Shown: positions 25,772 through 34,922, counted from the first letter of the stretch. The stretch: 44,507 nucleotides of DNA from JBFKMV01 sp041629655 (GCA_041629655.1 JBFKMV010000019.1:1-44507), one strand, 5' to 3'. The notes: generated from the sequence alone by a model not told the origin. Program-made: numbers and translations.

Positions 25772-27652
25772 GTGAGCGTTGGACAGCGTCGCCGGTTCGC
25801 GCTCCGGTCCCTGGCTGGTGCCCTCGTGCTGTGCATCGCGTGTCTGCCCGCGAGCGGCGCGACACTCACCGTCTGCTCCACCGGGTGCGACTTCGTCTCG
25901 ATCCAGGCCGCCGTCGACGCGGCGGTCCCCGGCGACACGCTGGAGCTCGGCGCGGAGACGTTCGTCGAGACCGTCAGCGTGGCCAAGGACCTCACGCTGC
26001 GGGGCGCGGGGACGGCCGCGACCGTCGTCGACGGGGGCGCGGCGGGCACGGTGTTCACGGTCGACGGCGCGGCGGTGACCCTGGTCGAGATGACGATCCG
26101 CAACGGAGCCACGGCCGGCGACGGAGGCGGGATCCGGAGCATCGGGGCGACGGCTCGACTGTGGCTCGATCGCTGCGTGGTGCGCGACAACCTGGCGGGG
26201 TCCCGCGGAGGCGGGCTGTACAACGCCGACGGCGAGGTCGTGATCACGACCGACGAGATCACAGGGAACACCGCGATCGAATTCGGCGGCGGGATCTACA
26301 ACGAGAACGGCAGCGTCACGATCCGCGCAAGCGCGGTCCACGGCAACGACGCCACCGACTTCGGGGGCGGCATCTCGACCTACGGGAACCTGACGCTCGA
26401 GGACAGCACCGTCAGCGGGAACAGCGCCCAGCAGGCCGGCGGGCTCGACATCGTCTCGCTGGCCGTGGGACGCGAGGTCTCGATCACGCGGACCACGATC
26501 GCCGGCAACAGCGCCAGTCTCGGCGGGGGCCTGTTCGACTACTACGGCGACGGTGGGCCGATTCGTTTCCTGGGCTCGCTGGTGGCGAACAACGCCGGCG
26601 GAAACTGCGGCCGGTCGCCGACCAGCTCCAGCCCGCTGGTCTCCGCGGGCTACAACCTGGACAGCGCGAACTCGTGCGGGTTCGGCCAGCCGACCGACCA
26701 GACGGACACCGATCCGCTGCTGGGGCCGCTCGTGGACAACGGCGGCCCGTCTCCGACGCACCTCCCGGCGGCGAACAGCGCGGCGGTCGATGCCGGGCCG
26801 GCGTGGTGCGCCCCGGCCGACCAGCGCGGCGAGGCCCGGCCGGTCGACGGCGACCTGGACGGCAGCCCGCGTTGCGACGTCGGCGCCGCCGAGCGGTCCT
26901 GCGACGGGGGCCGTTACCAGGCCGACGGGCGTTACGGAAGGCTGCTTTTCGCGCCGCGCTGCACCGAGGACGCCGCCGGCCTGCCCGGTGCTCCGGGAAC
27001 GCCCCACGTCTACGACAGCGTGACCTTGGCGGTCCACCGGCCGGCCCGCGAACGGCTGGTGGTGGCCGCGGCGCCGGCGTTCGGGTTCGCCGCGCTGATC
27101 GGGGACGACGAGCTGCGCGTCAACGGAGTCACGGTTGCCGGCCCGTACGCGCCGCGACCCGGACGCCCGCCGTTTCAGACCGGAGTCCCGGTGCGGCAGA
27201 ACCTGGCGCCCGCGGCGAGCGTGGACATCACCGACCTGGTTCCCGCGGGCAGCAGCAGCGTGACGTTCGAGCTCGTCGACACCGACCGCGTGATCCTCGG
27301 CAACACCGCGGTCTACCTCGCCGTCGATTGTGGGTTGACCGTCCAGCAGGCCGGCGGCACCGAGCTGTGGTTCCATTCGCGCGAAGACCGGCAGGCCGGC
27401 CGGCGCAGCGGGTTCAAGGTGGTGTCCGGCAGCCTTGCCGAGCTGCGCGCGTCCGGCAGCTTCGCGCTGGCGAGCTGTCTCGGCATCTACGCCGAGAATC
27501 CCGGCCTGGACTTCTTCGAGGATCCACCCCCGGGGGACGGTCGCTACTACGTCGCGACCGGCACCACGAGCTGCCTGGCGCAGGGCTACGGGGACTCGAG
27601 CCTCGATCCCGACCCGCGCGACGCGCTGGAATCTTCGGGCGTCTGTCCCTGA
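25772..27652 (+). CDS. Exported right-handed beta-helix protein, choice-of-anchor Q type
   Basis: The product has 626 residues with a GTG start at 25772 and GGGGAGGG upstream. The signal peptide is at about 1-29 (RSLAGALVLCIACLPASGAT). Residues 30-280 form a parallel beta-helix with repeated N-GGGIYN-type turns (GGGIRSIG, GGGLYNAD, GGGIYNEN, GGGISTYG), as in polymorphic outer membrane or pectate-lyase-like folds. Residues about 300-370 show the choice-of-anchor Q signature: DNGGPSPTHLPAANSAAVDAG, DQRGEARPVDG, CDVGAAE. The C-terminal 250 residues are another beta domain, with Cys at SCLGIYAEN and TTSCLAQGYG. Likely a surface adhesin or glycan-binding protein; no catalytic residues are evident. 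Confidence 0.88.
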   Translation: MSVGQRRRFALRSLAGALVLCIACLPASGATLTVCSTGCDFVSIQAAVDAAVPGDTLELGAETFVETVSVAKDLTLRGAGTAATVVDGGAAGTVFTVDGAAVTLVEMTIRNGATAGDGGGIRSIGATARLWLDRCVVRDNLAGSRGGGLYNADGEVVITTDEITGNTAIEFGGGIYNENGSVTIRASAVHGNDATDFGGGISTYGNLTLEDSTVSGNSAQQAGGLDIVSLAVGREVSITRTTIAGNSASLGGGLFDYYGDGGPIRFLGSLVANNAGGNCGRSPTSSSPLVSAGYNLDSANSCGFGQPTDQTDTDPLLGPLVDNGGPSPTHLPAANSAAVDAGPAWCAPADQRGEARPVDGDLDGSPRCDVGAAERSCDGGRYQADGRYGRLLFAPRCTEDAAGLPGAPGTPHVYDSVTLAVHRPARERLVVAAAPAFGFAALIGDDELRVNGVTVAGPYAPRPGRPPFQTGVPVRQNLAPAASVDITDLVPAGSSSVTFELVDTDRVILGNTAVYLAVDCGLTVQQAGGTELWFHSREDRQAGRRSGFKVVSGSLAELRASGSFALASCLGIYAENPGLDFFEDPPPGDGRYYVATGTTSCLAQGYGDSSLDPDPRDALESSGVCP

Positions 27653-27677
27653 AGCGGCCGGCGGCGGTCCGGCTCGC

Positions 27678-28130
27678 TCAGCTCCGGGCCACCCGCGCCA
27701 GCAGCCGGTCGAGCTGGTTCGCGAACGCCTGCCGGTCGCTCTTGCCGAACGCCGGCGGACCGCCGGTCTCGACGCCGGTGCTGCGGAGCTGGTCGGCGAG
27801 ATCGCGGAGCGCGACCGCCTCGCCGATGTTCTCCTCGGTGTACAGCTCGCCGCGCGGGTTGATCGCGTGGGCGCCCTTGGCCAGCACGTCGGCCGCGAGC
27901 GGGATGTCCGCCGTCACGACCACGTCGCCCGGTTCCACCAGCTCCACGATCCGGCGGTCGGCGACGTCGAATCCGCGCGGAACCAGCATGCTGCGAAGGT
28001 ACGGCGACGGCGGCGTGCGCAGCGGCTTGTTGGCCACCAGCGTCAGCTCGACGCGGACCCGTTCCGCCGCCCGGAACAGGATCTGCTTGATCGCCGCCGG
28101 GCAGGCGTCGGCGTCGACCCAGATCCGCAT
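27678..28130 (-). CDS. YaiI/YqxD family protein (DUF188, UPF0178)
   Basis: The product has 150 residues, the standard family length. MRIWVDADACPAAIKQIL is the N-terminal DUF188 signature. VVTADIPLAADVLAKGAHAINPRGE carries the second conserved Asp cluster, and TGGPPAFGKSDRQAF is the C-terminal block. The fold is PIN/NYN-like with clustered acidic residues, so a metal-dependent nuclease has been suggested for the family but not shown. The ATG is 1 base after the stop of the DUF2277 gene, giving tight co-translation. Confidence 0.93.
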   Translation of the reverse strand: MRIWVDADACPAAIKQILFRAAERVRVELTLVANKPLRTPPSPYLRSMLVPRGFDVADRRIVELVEPGDVVVTADIPLAADVLAKGAHAINPRGELYTEENIGEAVALRDLADQLRSTGVETGGPPAFGKSDRQAFANQLDRLLARVARS

Positions 28131-28131
28131 C

Positions 28132-28407
28132 TCAGCCCGCGGTGCCGAACCGCCGTGCCGCCCGGGCGCGCGCCTTGTGGGCTTCGACCTCGCGGTCGCG
28201 CGCGGGCGCTGCCGTGACCAGCGAGTCGATCAGCTCGCGGGCGACGCCGGCCACGCGCTCCACCGCGGCGTCGAAGGCTTCCCGGTTGGCGCGCGAGGGC
28301 CGCGTGAAGCCGCTCAGCTTGCGCACGAACTGGAGCGAGGCGGCACGGATCTCCTCGTCCGAGGCCGGCGGATCGAAATTGAACAGCGTCTTGATGTTCC
28401 TACACAT
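28132..28407 (-). CDS. DUF2277 family protein
   Basis: The product has 91 residues and starts at ATG 28405-28407 behind GGGAGGACC. MCRNIKTLFNFDPPASDEEI, QFVRKLSGFTRPSRAN and APARDREVEAHKARARA are the hallmark blocks of DUF2277, a small helical cytoplasmic family of unknown function common in Actinobacteria and Acidobacteria. The upstream in-frame extension to 28464 lacks the conserved start. Co-transcribed with the DUF188 gene. Confidence 0.9.
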   Translation of the reverse strand: MCRNIKTLFNFDPPASDEEIRAASLQFVRKLSGFTRPSRANREAFDAAVERVAGVARELIDSLVTAAPARDREVEAHKARARAARRFGTAG

Positions 28408-28466
28408 CCCGGTCCTCCCGCCGGGCCATGCTACGCCAGCGGCCGGCTCGCGCCAAACCGGCACCG

Positions 28467-29519
28467 TCAGGGGTCGAAACGGTCACGCAGCCGGCGCGGC
28501 GTCACCGGGCACGCGTCGTCCGGGCGCGCGAACAAGCGGTGGCGCGTCCGGGCGATCAGGTCGTACAGCCCGTCCAGCAGCACGGCGGGCACGGCGCGCG
28601 TCAACGCGGCGAGGATCCGCCACAGCCCGCCGAGCCCCTCGGCCAGCCGGCGCACCGCCGCGCTGCGCGACAGCACCTGCCCCTCCGCAGTCAGCACGAT
28701 CAGGCTGTCCGGCAGCGCGTCACGCCGGGCAGCGGGCAGCCGGGCGCGGAAGGTCTCGCCCGACAGCGGCGCGAAGCGCAGCGCGTCGCCCGCCGGGGCC
28801 TCGGCCAGGACGAACCGCACCGCGCGATGGCACAGGCCGCACGCACCGTCGTAGAACAGCAGCTCGTCGCGGTCGCGCCGGGTCGGGCGCACCCAGGCCG
28901 GGTCGAACGCGGCGAGCTGCAACAGCACCAGCGGCGCGCTCCACGATTGCGCGGCGTCCAAAAACGGCAGCGCCAGGTGCGCGGCGCCCAGCGCCGTCCA
29001 GAGCCAGGGACGAGCGGCCGGGACCCACGCCGGGACGGCCAGCGCGACGAACGCGGCCGTCCGTACCGGCCATCCGGGGTCGTCGACGATCGCGGCGGCC
29101 GCGACGGACCCGCCGGCGAAAGCCAGCACGGTCCAGTGCGCGGCGTAGAGCCAGCGGGGCAGGCTCCATCCTCCGCCGGGATCCGCGCGGCCCGCGGCGG
29201 CCCACGAACCGTAGGGTGCCGGCGGCGCCAGCGCGTGCGCGGCGAGCAGCCAGGCCAGCACCGCGGAGCCGCCGGGCCACGCGGCGGGGTGGCGTGCGAA
29301 CAGGTAGGCGCCCAGAGCCAGCGTCGCGACGGCGGCGATGCGGTCGAGGCGCCCCGTCGCCAACAACAGCGCCAGCGCGCAACCCAGCGTGCCGACGAGC
29401 CGCGCCACCGCGCCGTTGCCGGGATTGCCGAGCGCGAACGAGACCAGGATCGCGCACAGCGCGAGTCCCAGCAGCCCGCGGTACAGGCTGTACTGGCCGC
29501 CGGTCCAGCCGTTGCTCAT
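28467..29519 (-). CDS. HTTM-like membrane domain fused to DCC thiol-disulfide oxidoreductase (DUF393)
   Basis: The product has 350 residues and starts at ATG 29517-29519. NGWTGGQYSLYRGLLGLAL is the typical first segment of HTTM (vitamin K carboxylase-like) membrane domains; about six hydrophobic helices follow to residue 205. Residues 218-340 are the DCC/DUF393 domain: LFYDGACGLCHRAVRF with the CxxC pair C227/C230, then LRFAPLSGETFRARL and DSLIVLTAEGQVLSRSAAV. DCC proteins are thioredoxin-like redox proteins. The fusion suggests membrane-bound dithiol chemistry, possibly linked to a quinone. It lies 25 bases after the M24 gene and is probably the last gene of a Rieske-M24-DCC operon. Confidence 0.85.
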   Translation of the reverse strand: MSNGWTGGQYSLYRGLLGLALCAILVSFALGNPGNGAVARLVGTLGCALALLLATGRLDRIAAVATLALGAYLFARHPAAWPGGSAVLAWLLAAHALAPPAPYGSWAAAGRADPGGGWSLPRWLYAAHWTVLAFAGGSVAAAAIVDDPGWPVRTAAFVALAVPAWVPAARPWLWTALGAAHLALPFLDAAQSWSAPLVLLQLAAFDPAWVRPTRRDRDELLFYDGACGLCHRAVRFVLAEAPAGDALRFAPLSGETFRARLPAARRDALPDSLIVLTAEGQVLSRSAAVRRLAEGLGGLWRILAALTRAVPAVLLDGLYDLIARTRHRLFARPDDACPVTPRRLRDRFDP

Positions 29520-29544
29520 GCGCGCGTCGCGCGGTCCGCCCCCG

Positions 29545-30957
29545 TCAGGGGACGACGTGCCAGCGGGTCTGGCGCCCGGCGAGGTACCGCACCCGCTCGC
29601 CGTCGAACACCGCGCTCTGCTCCAGCTTGACTTGCACCCACTGCTCGTCCCATTCCGGCACCGCGACCTTGACGTTGCCCTCGATCGCGTAGCCCGTGTG
29701 GGGGTGGAGCTTCCACTTGCCGTGCACGGGGGTGGGGCCCTGGTTGTCCCACATCCCGATCGTCGGGCCCGCCGCGTGGCCGTAGAAGCCGAGCGGGTGC
29801 GTGTAGATCGAGGCCACGATCCCCTCACGCTCCGCCGCGGCGCGGGCCCGGGCGAGGATCTCGTCGCCGGTCCGTCCGCTCACGAACTCCGCGGTCAACA
29901 GGTCCTGCCAGCGGTTGCCCACCGCCAGGGCGTGCCGCAACCCGGCAGGCACTTCGGTCTCGCCGGGACGCAGCACGTAGCCCATCTCCTGGGTGTCGGT
30001 GCACAGCCGCAGGTAGCAGATGCCGACGTCGGTGTGCAGCACGTCACCGCGCCGGATCACGCCCTCGGCCTCGCCGTAGAACGGCGCGTCCGGCTCGTAG
30101 GCCGTGCCGCGCCGCTGGAAGTTGACGTACGGCTGGAACCACGGCCGCAGGTCGAGCTCCTCGAAGCGTTGCCGGATGTACCAGTAGACGTCGGCGGTCG
30201 TGGTCACGCCGGGCGTGATCACGCGGTCCGAGAACGCCTCCGCGATCACCCGGCGCGCCAGCTCCACGGCCCGGGGATAGATCTCGAGCTCGAGCGCCGT
30301 GCGGGTCTCGAGCCAGCGGATGCACAGCTCGTCCGCGCTGACGATGCGTTGGCCCAGCTGCGGGCCGAGCGCCTCGAGCAGCCGTGCCTGGAGCCCCGCG
30401 CTCAGACCGTCGCCGAACGCCCGGCCCGGGCTGACGTTGACGCCGATCCGCCGCGGATCGCGCTCGCGGATCAGCTCGGCCAGGCGCTGCCACTGCTCGT
30501 CCAGCGTGCCGCCGGTCCAGGCCGACTCGTAGTAGCCGGCGATCGGGTAACGGCTGACCGTCAGCCGCTCGACGCCGCGATCCGCTCCACGGTCCCAGAA
30601 CACCAGGATGGTGGTCCGCCGCGCCGAGAACACCGGCTCCGGGACCAGCGTCAGGTAGACCGGGTCCTCGACGTACTCGCGGTTGATCACCAGCCACAGG
30701 TCGATGCCCGTCTCGCGCATCAGCTGCGGCAGCAGGTTCTCCAGCCGGTCCAGCAGCATCCGGTTGACGGGCTCGACGCGGTCGCGGTGGGGGAGGATCG
30801 CGGGGAGCCGCTCGATCCGGCGGCCCTGCGCCGGCTCGACGGCCGCGGGCTCCGCGAAGTCGCCGGCGCGGGGCGGCGCTTTTGGGTCCGCCGCCGCGGT
30901 CGCGAGCAGGATCGCCAGCGCCGCCGCCGCGGCAGCTCCGCCGGGCGGCGGGATCAA
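29545..30957 (-). CDS. Exported M24-family (Xaa-Pro aminopeptidase-like) metallopeptidase
   Basis: The product has 470 residues. I chose the TTG at 30955-30957 because it overlaps the Rieske stop (TTGA) and opens directly into a signal peptide (IPPPGGAAAAAALAILLATAAADP); no ATG precedes the conserved part. The pita-bread fold spans about 190-455 with all five metal ligands visible: HTDVGI, LCTDTQE, THPLGFYGH, AIEGNV and KLEQSAVF. The N-terminal creatinase-like domain includes DLWLVINREYVEDPVYL. Related exported M24 proteins are annotated as Xaa-Pro peptidases; N-terminal Pro cleavage in the periplasm is inference. Middle gene of the operon. Confidence 0.88.
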   Translation of the reverse strand: MIPPPGGAAAAAALAILLATAAADPKAPPRAGDFAEPAAVEPAQGRRIERLPAILPHRDRVEPVNRMLLDRLENLLPQLMRETGIDLWLVINREYVEDPVYLTLVPEPVFSARRTTILVFWDRGADRGVERLTVSRYPIAGYYESAWTGGTLDEQWQRLAELIRERDPRRIGVNVSPGRAFGDGLSAGLQARLLEALGPQLGQRIVSADELCIRWLETRTALELEIYPRAVELARRVIAEAFSDRVITPGVTTTADVYWYIRQRFEELDLRPWFQPYVNFQRRGTAYEPDAPFYGEAEGVIRRGDVLHTDVGICYLRLCTDTQEMGYVLRPGETEVPAGLRHALAVGNRWQDLLTAEFVSGRTGDEILARARAAAEREGIVASIYTHPLGFYGHAAGPTIGMWDNQGPTPVHGKWKLHPHTGYAIEGNVKVAVPEWDEQWVQVKLEQSAVFDGERVRYLAGRQTRWHVVP

Positions 30958-31271
30958 AGCTCGACCAGCACGTCCGAGCCCTGCATCTCGACCCGGAACG
31001 TCTCGAGATCGGTCGCCCAGTCCGTATCCTGATGCACCTTGCCCGTGCGCAGGTCGAAGTGCGCCGCGTGCCACGGGCAGGTGACCATCGTCGGCCCCTC
31101 CTCGCCGAGCTGGCCCTCGTGCAACTCGGCCCCCTGATGCGAGCACACGTTGTCCATCGCGTAGACCGTGCCGCCGATCCGGGCCAGCAGGATCTGCTTG
31201 TCGCCGTGTTGCTTGACGACCATCCCGCCGTCGGGAACCTCGTCAACGGTCGCCAGTTTCACCAGTGCCAT
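30954..31271 (-). CDS. Rieske [2Fe-2S] ferredoxin-type protein
   Basis: The product has 105 residues. The cluster ligands are C43/H45 (CSHQGAELH) and C65/H68 (CPWHAAHF), separated by 19 residues, as in Rieske ferredoxins such as the NirD/BphA3/assimilatory type. There is no signal peptide or membrane helix, so this is a soluble electron carrier. A very good CAGGAGGGATCGC Shine-Dalgarno precedes the ATG, and a TATGAT hexamer on the minus strand lies at 31298-31303. Its stop overlaps the M24 start. The redox partner is not in the window unless it serves the DCC protein. Confidence 0.93.
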   Translation of the reverse strand: MALVKLATVDEVPDGGMVVKQHGDKQILLARIGGTVYAMDNVCSHQGAELHEGQLGEEGPTMVTCPWHAAHFDLRTGKVHQDTDWATDLETFRVEMQGSDVLVEL

Positions 31272-31312
31272 GCGATCCCTCCTGGAGTTTCCGGGTGATC
31301 ATACCGTCTGCG

Positions 31313-33061
31313 TCAATCCGCAGGACCCGCCTCGCCGAACAGCTCGGCGGCGTCCAGCTTGCGGAACAGGATCACCGGCTCGCCGAGCGCCTGTCCGGCG
31401 GGCAGCTCGCTCGTGGCGTCCTGCCAGCGCAGCCCGCCCTCCGGGAGCCCCAGCATCCGCCCGCACTGCTCTGCGGAGAACGGCAGGAACGGCGCCATCA
31501 GCGTGGCCAGCCCGCGCACCGTCTGGAGACAGACGTTGATCGTGGCGCCGCACGCCGCCAGGTCCTGCTTGCGCTGGGTCCACGGCGCCTTCACGTCCAG
31601 GTAGCCGTTGGAGGCGCGCGCCAGCGCCAGCACCTCGGCCATCGCGGCCCGCAGCTCGAAGCGTTCCAGCCGCTCGGTGACCCGCGCCGCGTGCGTCGCG
31701 ATCGCGGCCAGGTGGTCCCGGTCCACCGGCTCGCGCCGGCCGGGGTCGGGAACCCGGCCCTCGAAGTAGCGTTGCGCAAAGGTCACGGTGCGGTTGACGA
31801 AGTTCCCCAGCGCGTTGAGCAGCTCGCCGTTGTTGCGCGCGATGAAGTCGTCGACGTCGAACGTCGTGCTGCCGATCTCGGGTGCGACCGCGGTCAGGTA
31901 GTAGCGCAGCGGGTCCGGGTCCAGCCCGAGCCGCTCCAGGTAGTCCTGGATCCAGATCGCGGTGCCGCGGCTCTTGCTCATCTTCTCCTCGTCGCGGCCG
32001 GGCAGCTTGACGTTCATGAACTTGTTGGCGACCACCGTGGAGGGCAGCTGGTAGGTCCCCTCGGCCAGCAGCATCGCGGGCCAGATCAGCGCGTGAAAAA
32101 CCGTGTTGTCCTCGCCGATGAAGTGCACGATGCGGCACTCGGGGTCCTTCCACCAGCGGACGTAGCGCTCCCCGTCGCCCTCGTGCAGCTCGGCGTGCTT
32201 GGCGGTGAACGACACGTAGCCGATCGGCGCGTCGAACCACACGTACAGCACCTTGCCCGCCGCGTCCGGATCGTCGAGCGGCACCGGCACGCCCCAGTCC
32301 AGATCGCGCGTCATCGCGCGCTCCGGCAGACCCTCCTTGATCTGCCCCAGGCAGAAGTTGAGCACCCAGTCGCGCCACGCCGGCTCGTCGCCGGAAGCTT
32401 GCCGTTTGCCGGACAGCCACCGTTCGAGCCGTTCCTGCAGCTGCCCGAGCTGCAGGAACCAGTGCGTCGTGGCCCGCGGCACCGGCCGGGTTCCGCTGAG
32501 CGTGCTGACCGGATCGACCAGCAGCAACGGATCGATCGTCTTGCCGCACGACTCGCACTGATCGCCGTAAGCTGCGGTGTAGCCGCACGGGGAGCCGTCC
32601 GCCTTGACGTGGTGGCAGGTTCCCTTGACGAACCGGTCGGGCAGAAACTGCTTCTTCTGTTCGTCGTAGAGCTGCTCCGTGCGCCGCTTGGTCAACAAGC
32701 CCTGCTCGTGGATCCGTCGGAACAGGTCCTGGCTCAGCCGCTCGTGCAGCTTCGTGAAGCCCGGTTGGTGCGTCCCGCCGTAGATGTCGAAGCGGATCCC
32801 GAGCCCTGCGAAGTCGCGCTTCTGGCCCGCGTTGTAGAACGCGGTCAGCTCCTCGACCGACTTGCCTTCCCGCTCCGCCGAGATCAGTGCGCTGACGCCG
32901 TTGTCATCGCTGCCGCAGACGAAGCGCACCTCGTCGCCGCGGGCCCGCAGGTAGCGCACGTAGGTGTCGGCGGGCAGGTACGCCCCGGCCACGTGGCCGA
33001 CGTGCAGCCGTCCGTTCGAGTACGGCAGCGCCGAGGTCACCAGGAATCGTCTTGGCCCCAT
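31313..33061 (-). CDS. metG: Methionyl-tRNA synthetase
   Basis: The product has 582 residues, starting at ATG 33059-33061 with GGGAGA upstream. PYSNGRLHVGHVAGAYLPAD contains the HIGH-type motif (H20-V-G-H23) and EEKMSKSRG the KMSKS loop. The Trp/Asp-rich Met pocket is present (WFDAPIGYV). The zinc knuckle region is odd: C149, then C159, C169 and C172, whereas the usual form is CPxC-xn-CxxC; the first knuckle is stretched to C-x9-C with HH after C149. The anticodon-binding helical domain follows to 582. There is no C-terminal tRNA-binding OB domain, as in many monodomain MetRS. It charges tRNA-Met in the cytoplasm. Confidence 0.96.
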   Translation of the reverse strand: MGPRRFLVTSALPYSNGRLHVGHVAGAYLPADTYVRYLRARGDEVRFVCGSDDNGVSALISAEREGKSVEELTAFYNAGQKRDFAGLGIRFDIYGGTHQPGFTKLHERLSQDLFRRIHEQGLLTKRRTEQLYDEQKKQFLPDRFVKGTCHHVKADGSPCGYTAAYGDQCESCGKTIDPLLLVDPVSTLSGTRPVPRATTHWFLQLGQLQERLERWLSGKRQASGDEPAWRDWVLNFCLGQIKEGLPERAMTRDLDWGVPVPLDDPDAAGKVLYVWFDAPIGYVSFTAKHAELHEGDGERYVRWWKDPECRIVHFIGEDNTVFHALIWPAMLLAEGTYQLPSTVVANKFMNVKLPGRDEEKMSKSRGTAIWIQDYLERLGLDPDPLRYYLTAVAPEIGSTTFDVDDFIARNNGELLNALGNFVNRTVTFAQRYFEGRVPDPGRREPVDRDHLAAIATHAARVTERLERFELRAAMAEVLALARASNGYLDVKAPWTQRKQDLAACGATINVCLQTVRGLATLMAPFLPFSAEQCGRMLGLPEGGLRWQDATSELPAGQALGEPVILFRKLDAAELFGEAGPAD

Positions 33062-33266
33062 GTCGCGTCTCCCGCGGCGCCTGCCCGGCGCGGCTCGTTC
33101 GTGCACCCTGTCTCGGAGGGAATCGGGTCGAAGGCGCCCGCTTCACGCGGGCGGGCGCATGACCATGGAGCGACGGAAACGATCCGGCGTCATCGCGAGC
33201 ATCGTGCGGAGTCTAGCACGGACGACCCTGCCGGCCGGGTTACAATCAACCGTCCCCGGGAGCCCG

Positions 33267-34169
33267 ATGAGATCGTTGCCGTCGGTGGTGCTGGTGCTCG
33301 CCCTGTCCGCGGCCGCCGCGGGCGACGAGACCGAAGTCGCTCGCGAGGCCGAGCCGCGCGCAGACCCCGCCGCGGCGTTTGCCGCCTGGCAGGCGCTGGC
33401 CGAGGGCGGCGACGTCGAAGCGCAGTACCGCGTGGCGCGGATACACTTCCTCGGCGAGGGCGTGCCGCAGAACCCGCGCGAAGCCTACCTGTGGCTGCGG
33501 CGGGCGGCGCTGCGGGGCCATCAGGTCGCGGGCTACCTGTTCCAGGCCGCCACCACGCGGCGCAGGAAGGCGATCCGCTGGCTCGAGCGCGCCGCGCGCG
33601 ACGGAGACGCGTTCGCGCAGTTCCAGCTCGCCGAGCGGCTGGGCGGAACGCGGCACGGTCTCGCGCTGTACCGCCGGGCCGCGGAGCAGGGGCTGGGCCT
33701 CGCGCAGCTCGAGCTGGGACGCCGTCACCTCGTGGGAGACGGCGTGGCCCGCGATGAGGCCGAGGCCGCGCGCTGGCTCGAGGGGGCGGCCGGGGTCGGG
33801 CTCGTTCCGGCGTTCCTGCTGCTGGCCGAGGTCTACTACGAGGGCCCTCCGGGAACCCGCAGCTTTGCCAGGGCGGTCCGGTGGTACCGTCGGGCCGCCG
33901 CGCACGGCGAGGAGCTGGCGCTGCTGCGGCTGGGCCTGATGCACCAGGAGGGGATCGGCGTGCCGCGCGATCCCGTCGCGGCCTGGGCCTGGTTCAGCCA
34001 GAGGCCGCCCGGCCGGCCGCTCACCGAACAGACCGCGGTGGTGTTCCGCACGCTGCGCCACGAGCTGGAGCGGGGACTGTCGGCGGAGCAGCGCGCCGAC
34101 GCGGAGCGGAGAGCGGCGGAGCTACGAACGCAGCTCGCGAGCGAGCGCGGCGCCGGTCAGTTCCCGTAG
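33267..34169 (+). CDS. Exported Sel1-repeat protein
   Basis: The product has 300 residues and starts at ATG 33267 with CGGGAG five bases upstream. A signal peptide is at 1-19. About six Sel1-like repeats run from 40 to 260 (YRVARIHFLGEGVPQNPREAY, LELGRRHLVGDGVARDEAEA, LLRLGLMHQEGIGVPRDPVA), each an alpha-alpha pair of 33-38 residues. The Arg/Glu-rich tail at 265-300 is helical. Sel1 proteins mediate protein-protein contacts in the envelope; no enzymatic part is present. TACAAT at 33241-33246 is a reasonable -10. The gene overlaps the convergent PDZ gene by 13 bases. Confidence 0.88.
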   Translation: MRSLPSVVLVLALSAAAAGDETEVAREAEPRADPAAAFAAWQALAEGGDVEAQYRVARIHFLGEGVPQNPREAYLWLRRAALRGHQVAGYLFQAATTRRRKAIRWLERAARDGDAFAQFQLAERLGGTRHGLALYRRAAEQGLGLAQLELGRRHLVGDGVARDEAEAARWLEGAAGVGLVPAFLLLAEVYYEGPPGTRSFARAVRWYRRAAAHGEELALLRLGLMHQEGIGVPRDPVAAWAWFSQRPPGRPLTEQTAVVFRTLRHELERGLSAEQRADAERRAAELRTQLASERGAGQFP

Positions 34170-34885
34170 GACTCCCGGAACGGATCGGACTCGGGGACCT
34201 CGACGATCAGGGCTTCCAGCACCATCTCGACTCCGCTGCGCGTGACCGTGAACTCGAGCGTGTTGCCCGTGCCGCCACGCCCGATCAGGCCGTTCAGGTG
34301 TCCGGAATCGCGCACCGGCTGGCCCTCGACCTGGTAGATCACGTCCCCGATCTCGAAGCCCGCGGCCTCGGCCGTGCTGTAGCCCGCAACGTCGGCGACC
34401 ATCACCCCGGCTCCCTCGGGCACGCCGAAGTGGCGGCTGAGCTTCTCCGGCAGGTCGATCACGGCGATGCCGATCCAGCCCTCGCGGATCGACAGCCGGC
34501 CGATCCCGCGTGTGGGACGTTCGTCCAGCCGCAACCGCACCTGGCGCTCCTTGCCCTGGCGCTGCACGGTCAGCGAGATCCAGCTCTCCAGCGGCTGTTC
34601 GCGGATGTGCGCGATCAGCTCCTGAACGGTGCGCATCGGGACCCCGTCCACCGCCAGGATCCGGTCCCGCGCCCGCAGTCCCGCCGCGTCGGCCGGCCCG
34701 TCGCTGACGATCCCCGCCAGCGGAACGCCCGGCTGCGGCTCGGCGTCCTTGGCCGCCGCGGCGTGCGGATCGCCCAGCAGCACGCCCATCCACGGGCGCG
34801 CCCGGCGCTCCTCGGCCGCCGCGGCCCCGGACAGCAGCAGCAGGGCGACGAGCGGCACGATCGAGCGGCGCAGGCTGAGCATCAT
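34157..34885 (-). CDS. Exported protein with two PDZ domains
   Basis: The product has 242 residues, starting at ATG 34883-34885 with GGAGAT upstream. A signal peptide is at 1-24. PDZ 1 is at about 35-125 (WMGVLLGD, VPLAGIVSDGPADAAGLRARDRILAVDG) and PDZ 2 at about 135-225 (GWIGIAVIDL, GVMVADVAGYSTAEAAGFEIGDVIYQVEG). There is no trypsin-like or S41 protease part. HtrA-type tandem PDZ domains without the protease suggest a periplasmic adaptor that binds C-termini of envelope proteins. A promoter-like TTGCAC-N17-TAGACT lies upstream. Confidence 0.88.
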   Translation of the reverse strand: MMLSLRRSIVPLVALLLLSGAAAAEERRARPWMGVLLGDPHAAAAKDAEPQPGVPLAGIVSDGPADAAGLRARDRILAVDGVPMRTVQELIAHIREQPLESWISLTVQRQGKERQVRLRLDERPTRGIGRLSIREGWIGIAVIDLPEKLSRHFGVPEGAGVMVADVAGYSTAEAAGFEIGDVIYQVEGQPVRDSGHLNGLIGRGGTGNTLEFTVTRSGVEMVLEALIVEVPESDPFRESYGN

Positions 34886-34922
34886 CGGGATCTCCGGGAA
34901 GAACGGTCAGAGGCCGCAGACA

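Noticed and set aside
24095..27376. 1093-residue minus-strand open frame
   Set aside because: It runs antisense across several supported genes and shows no recognisable domain.
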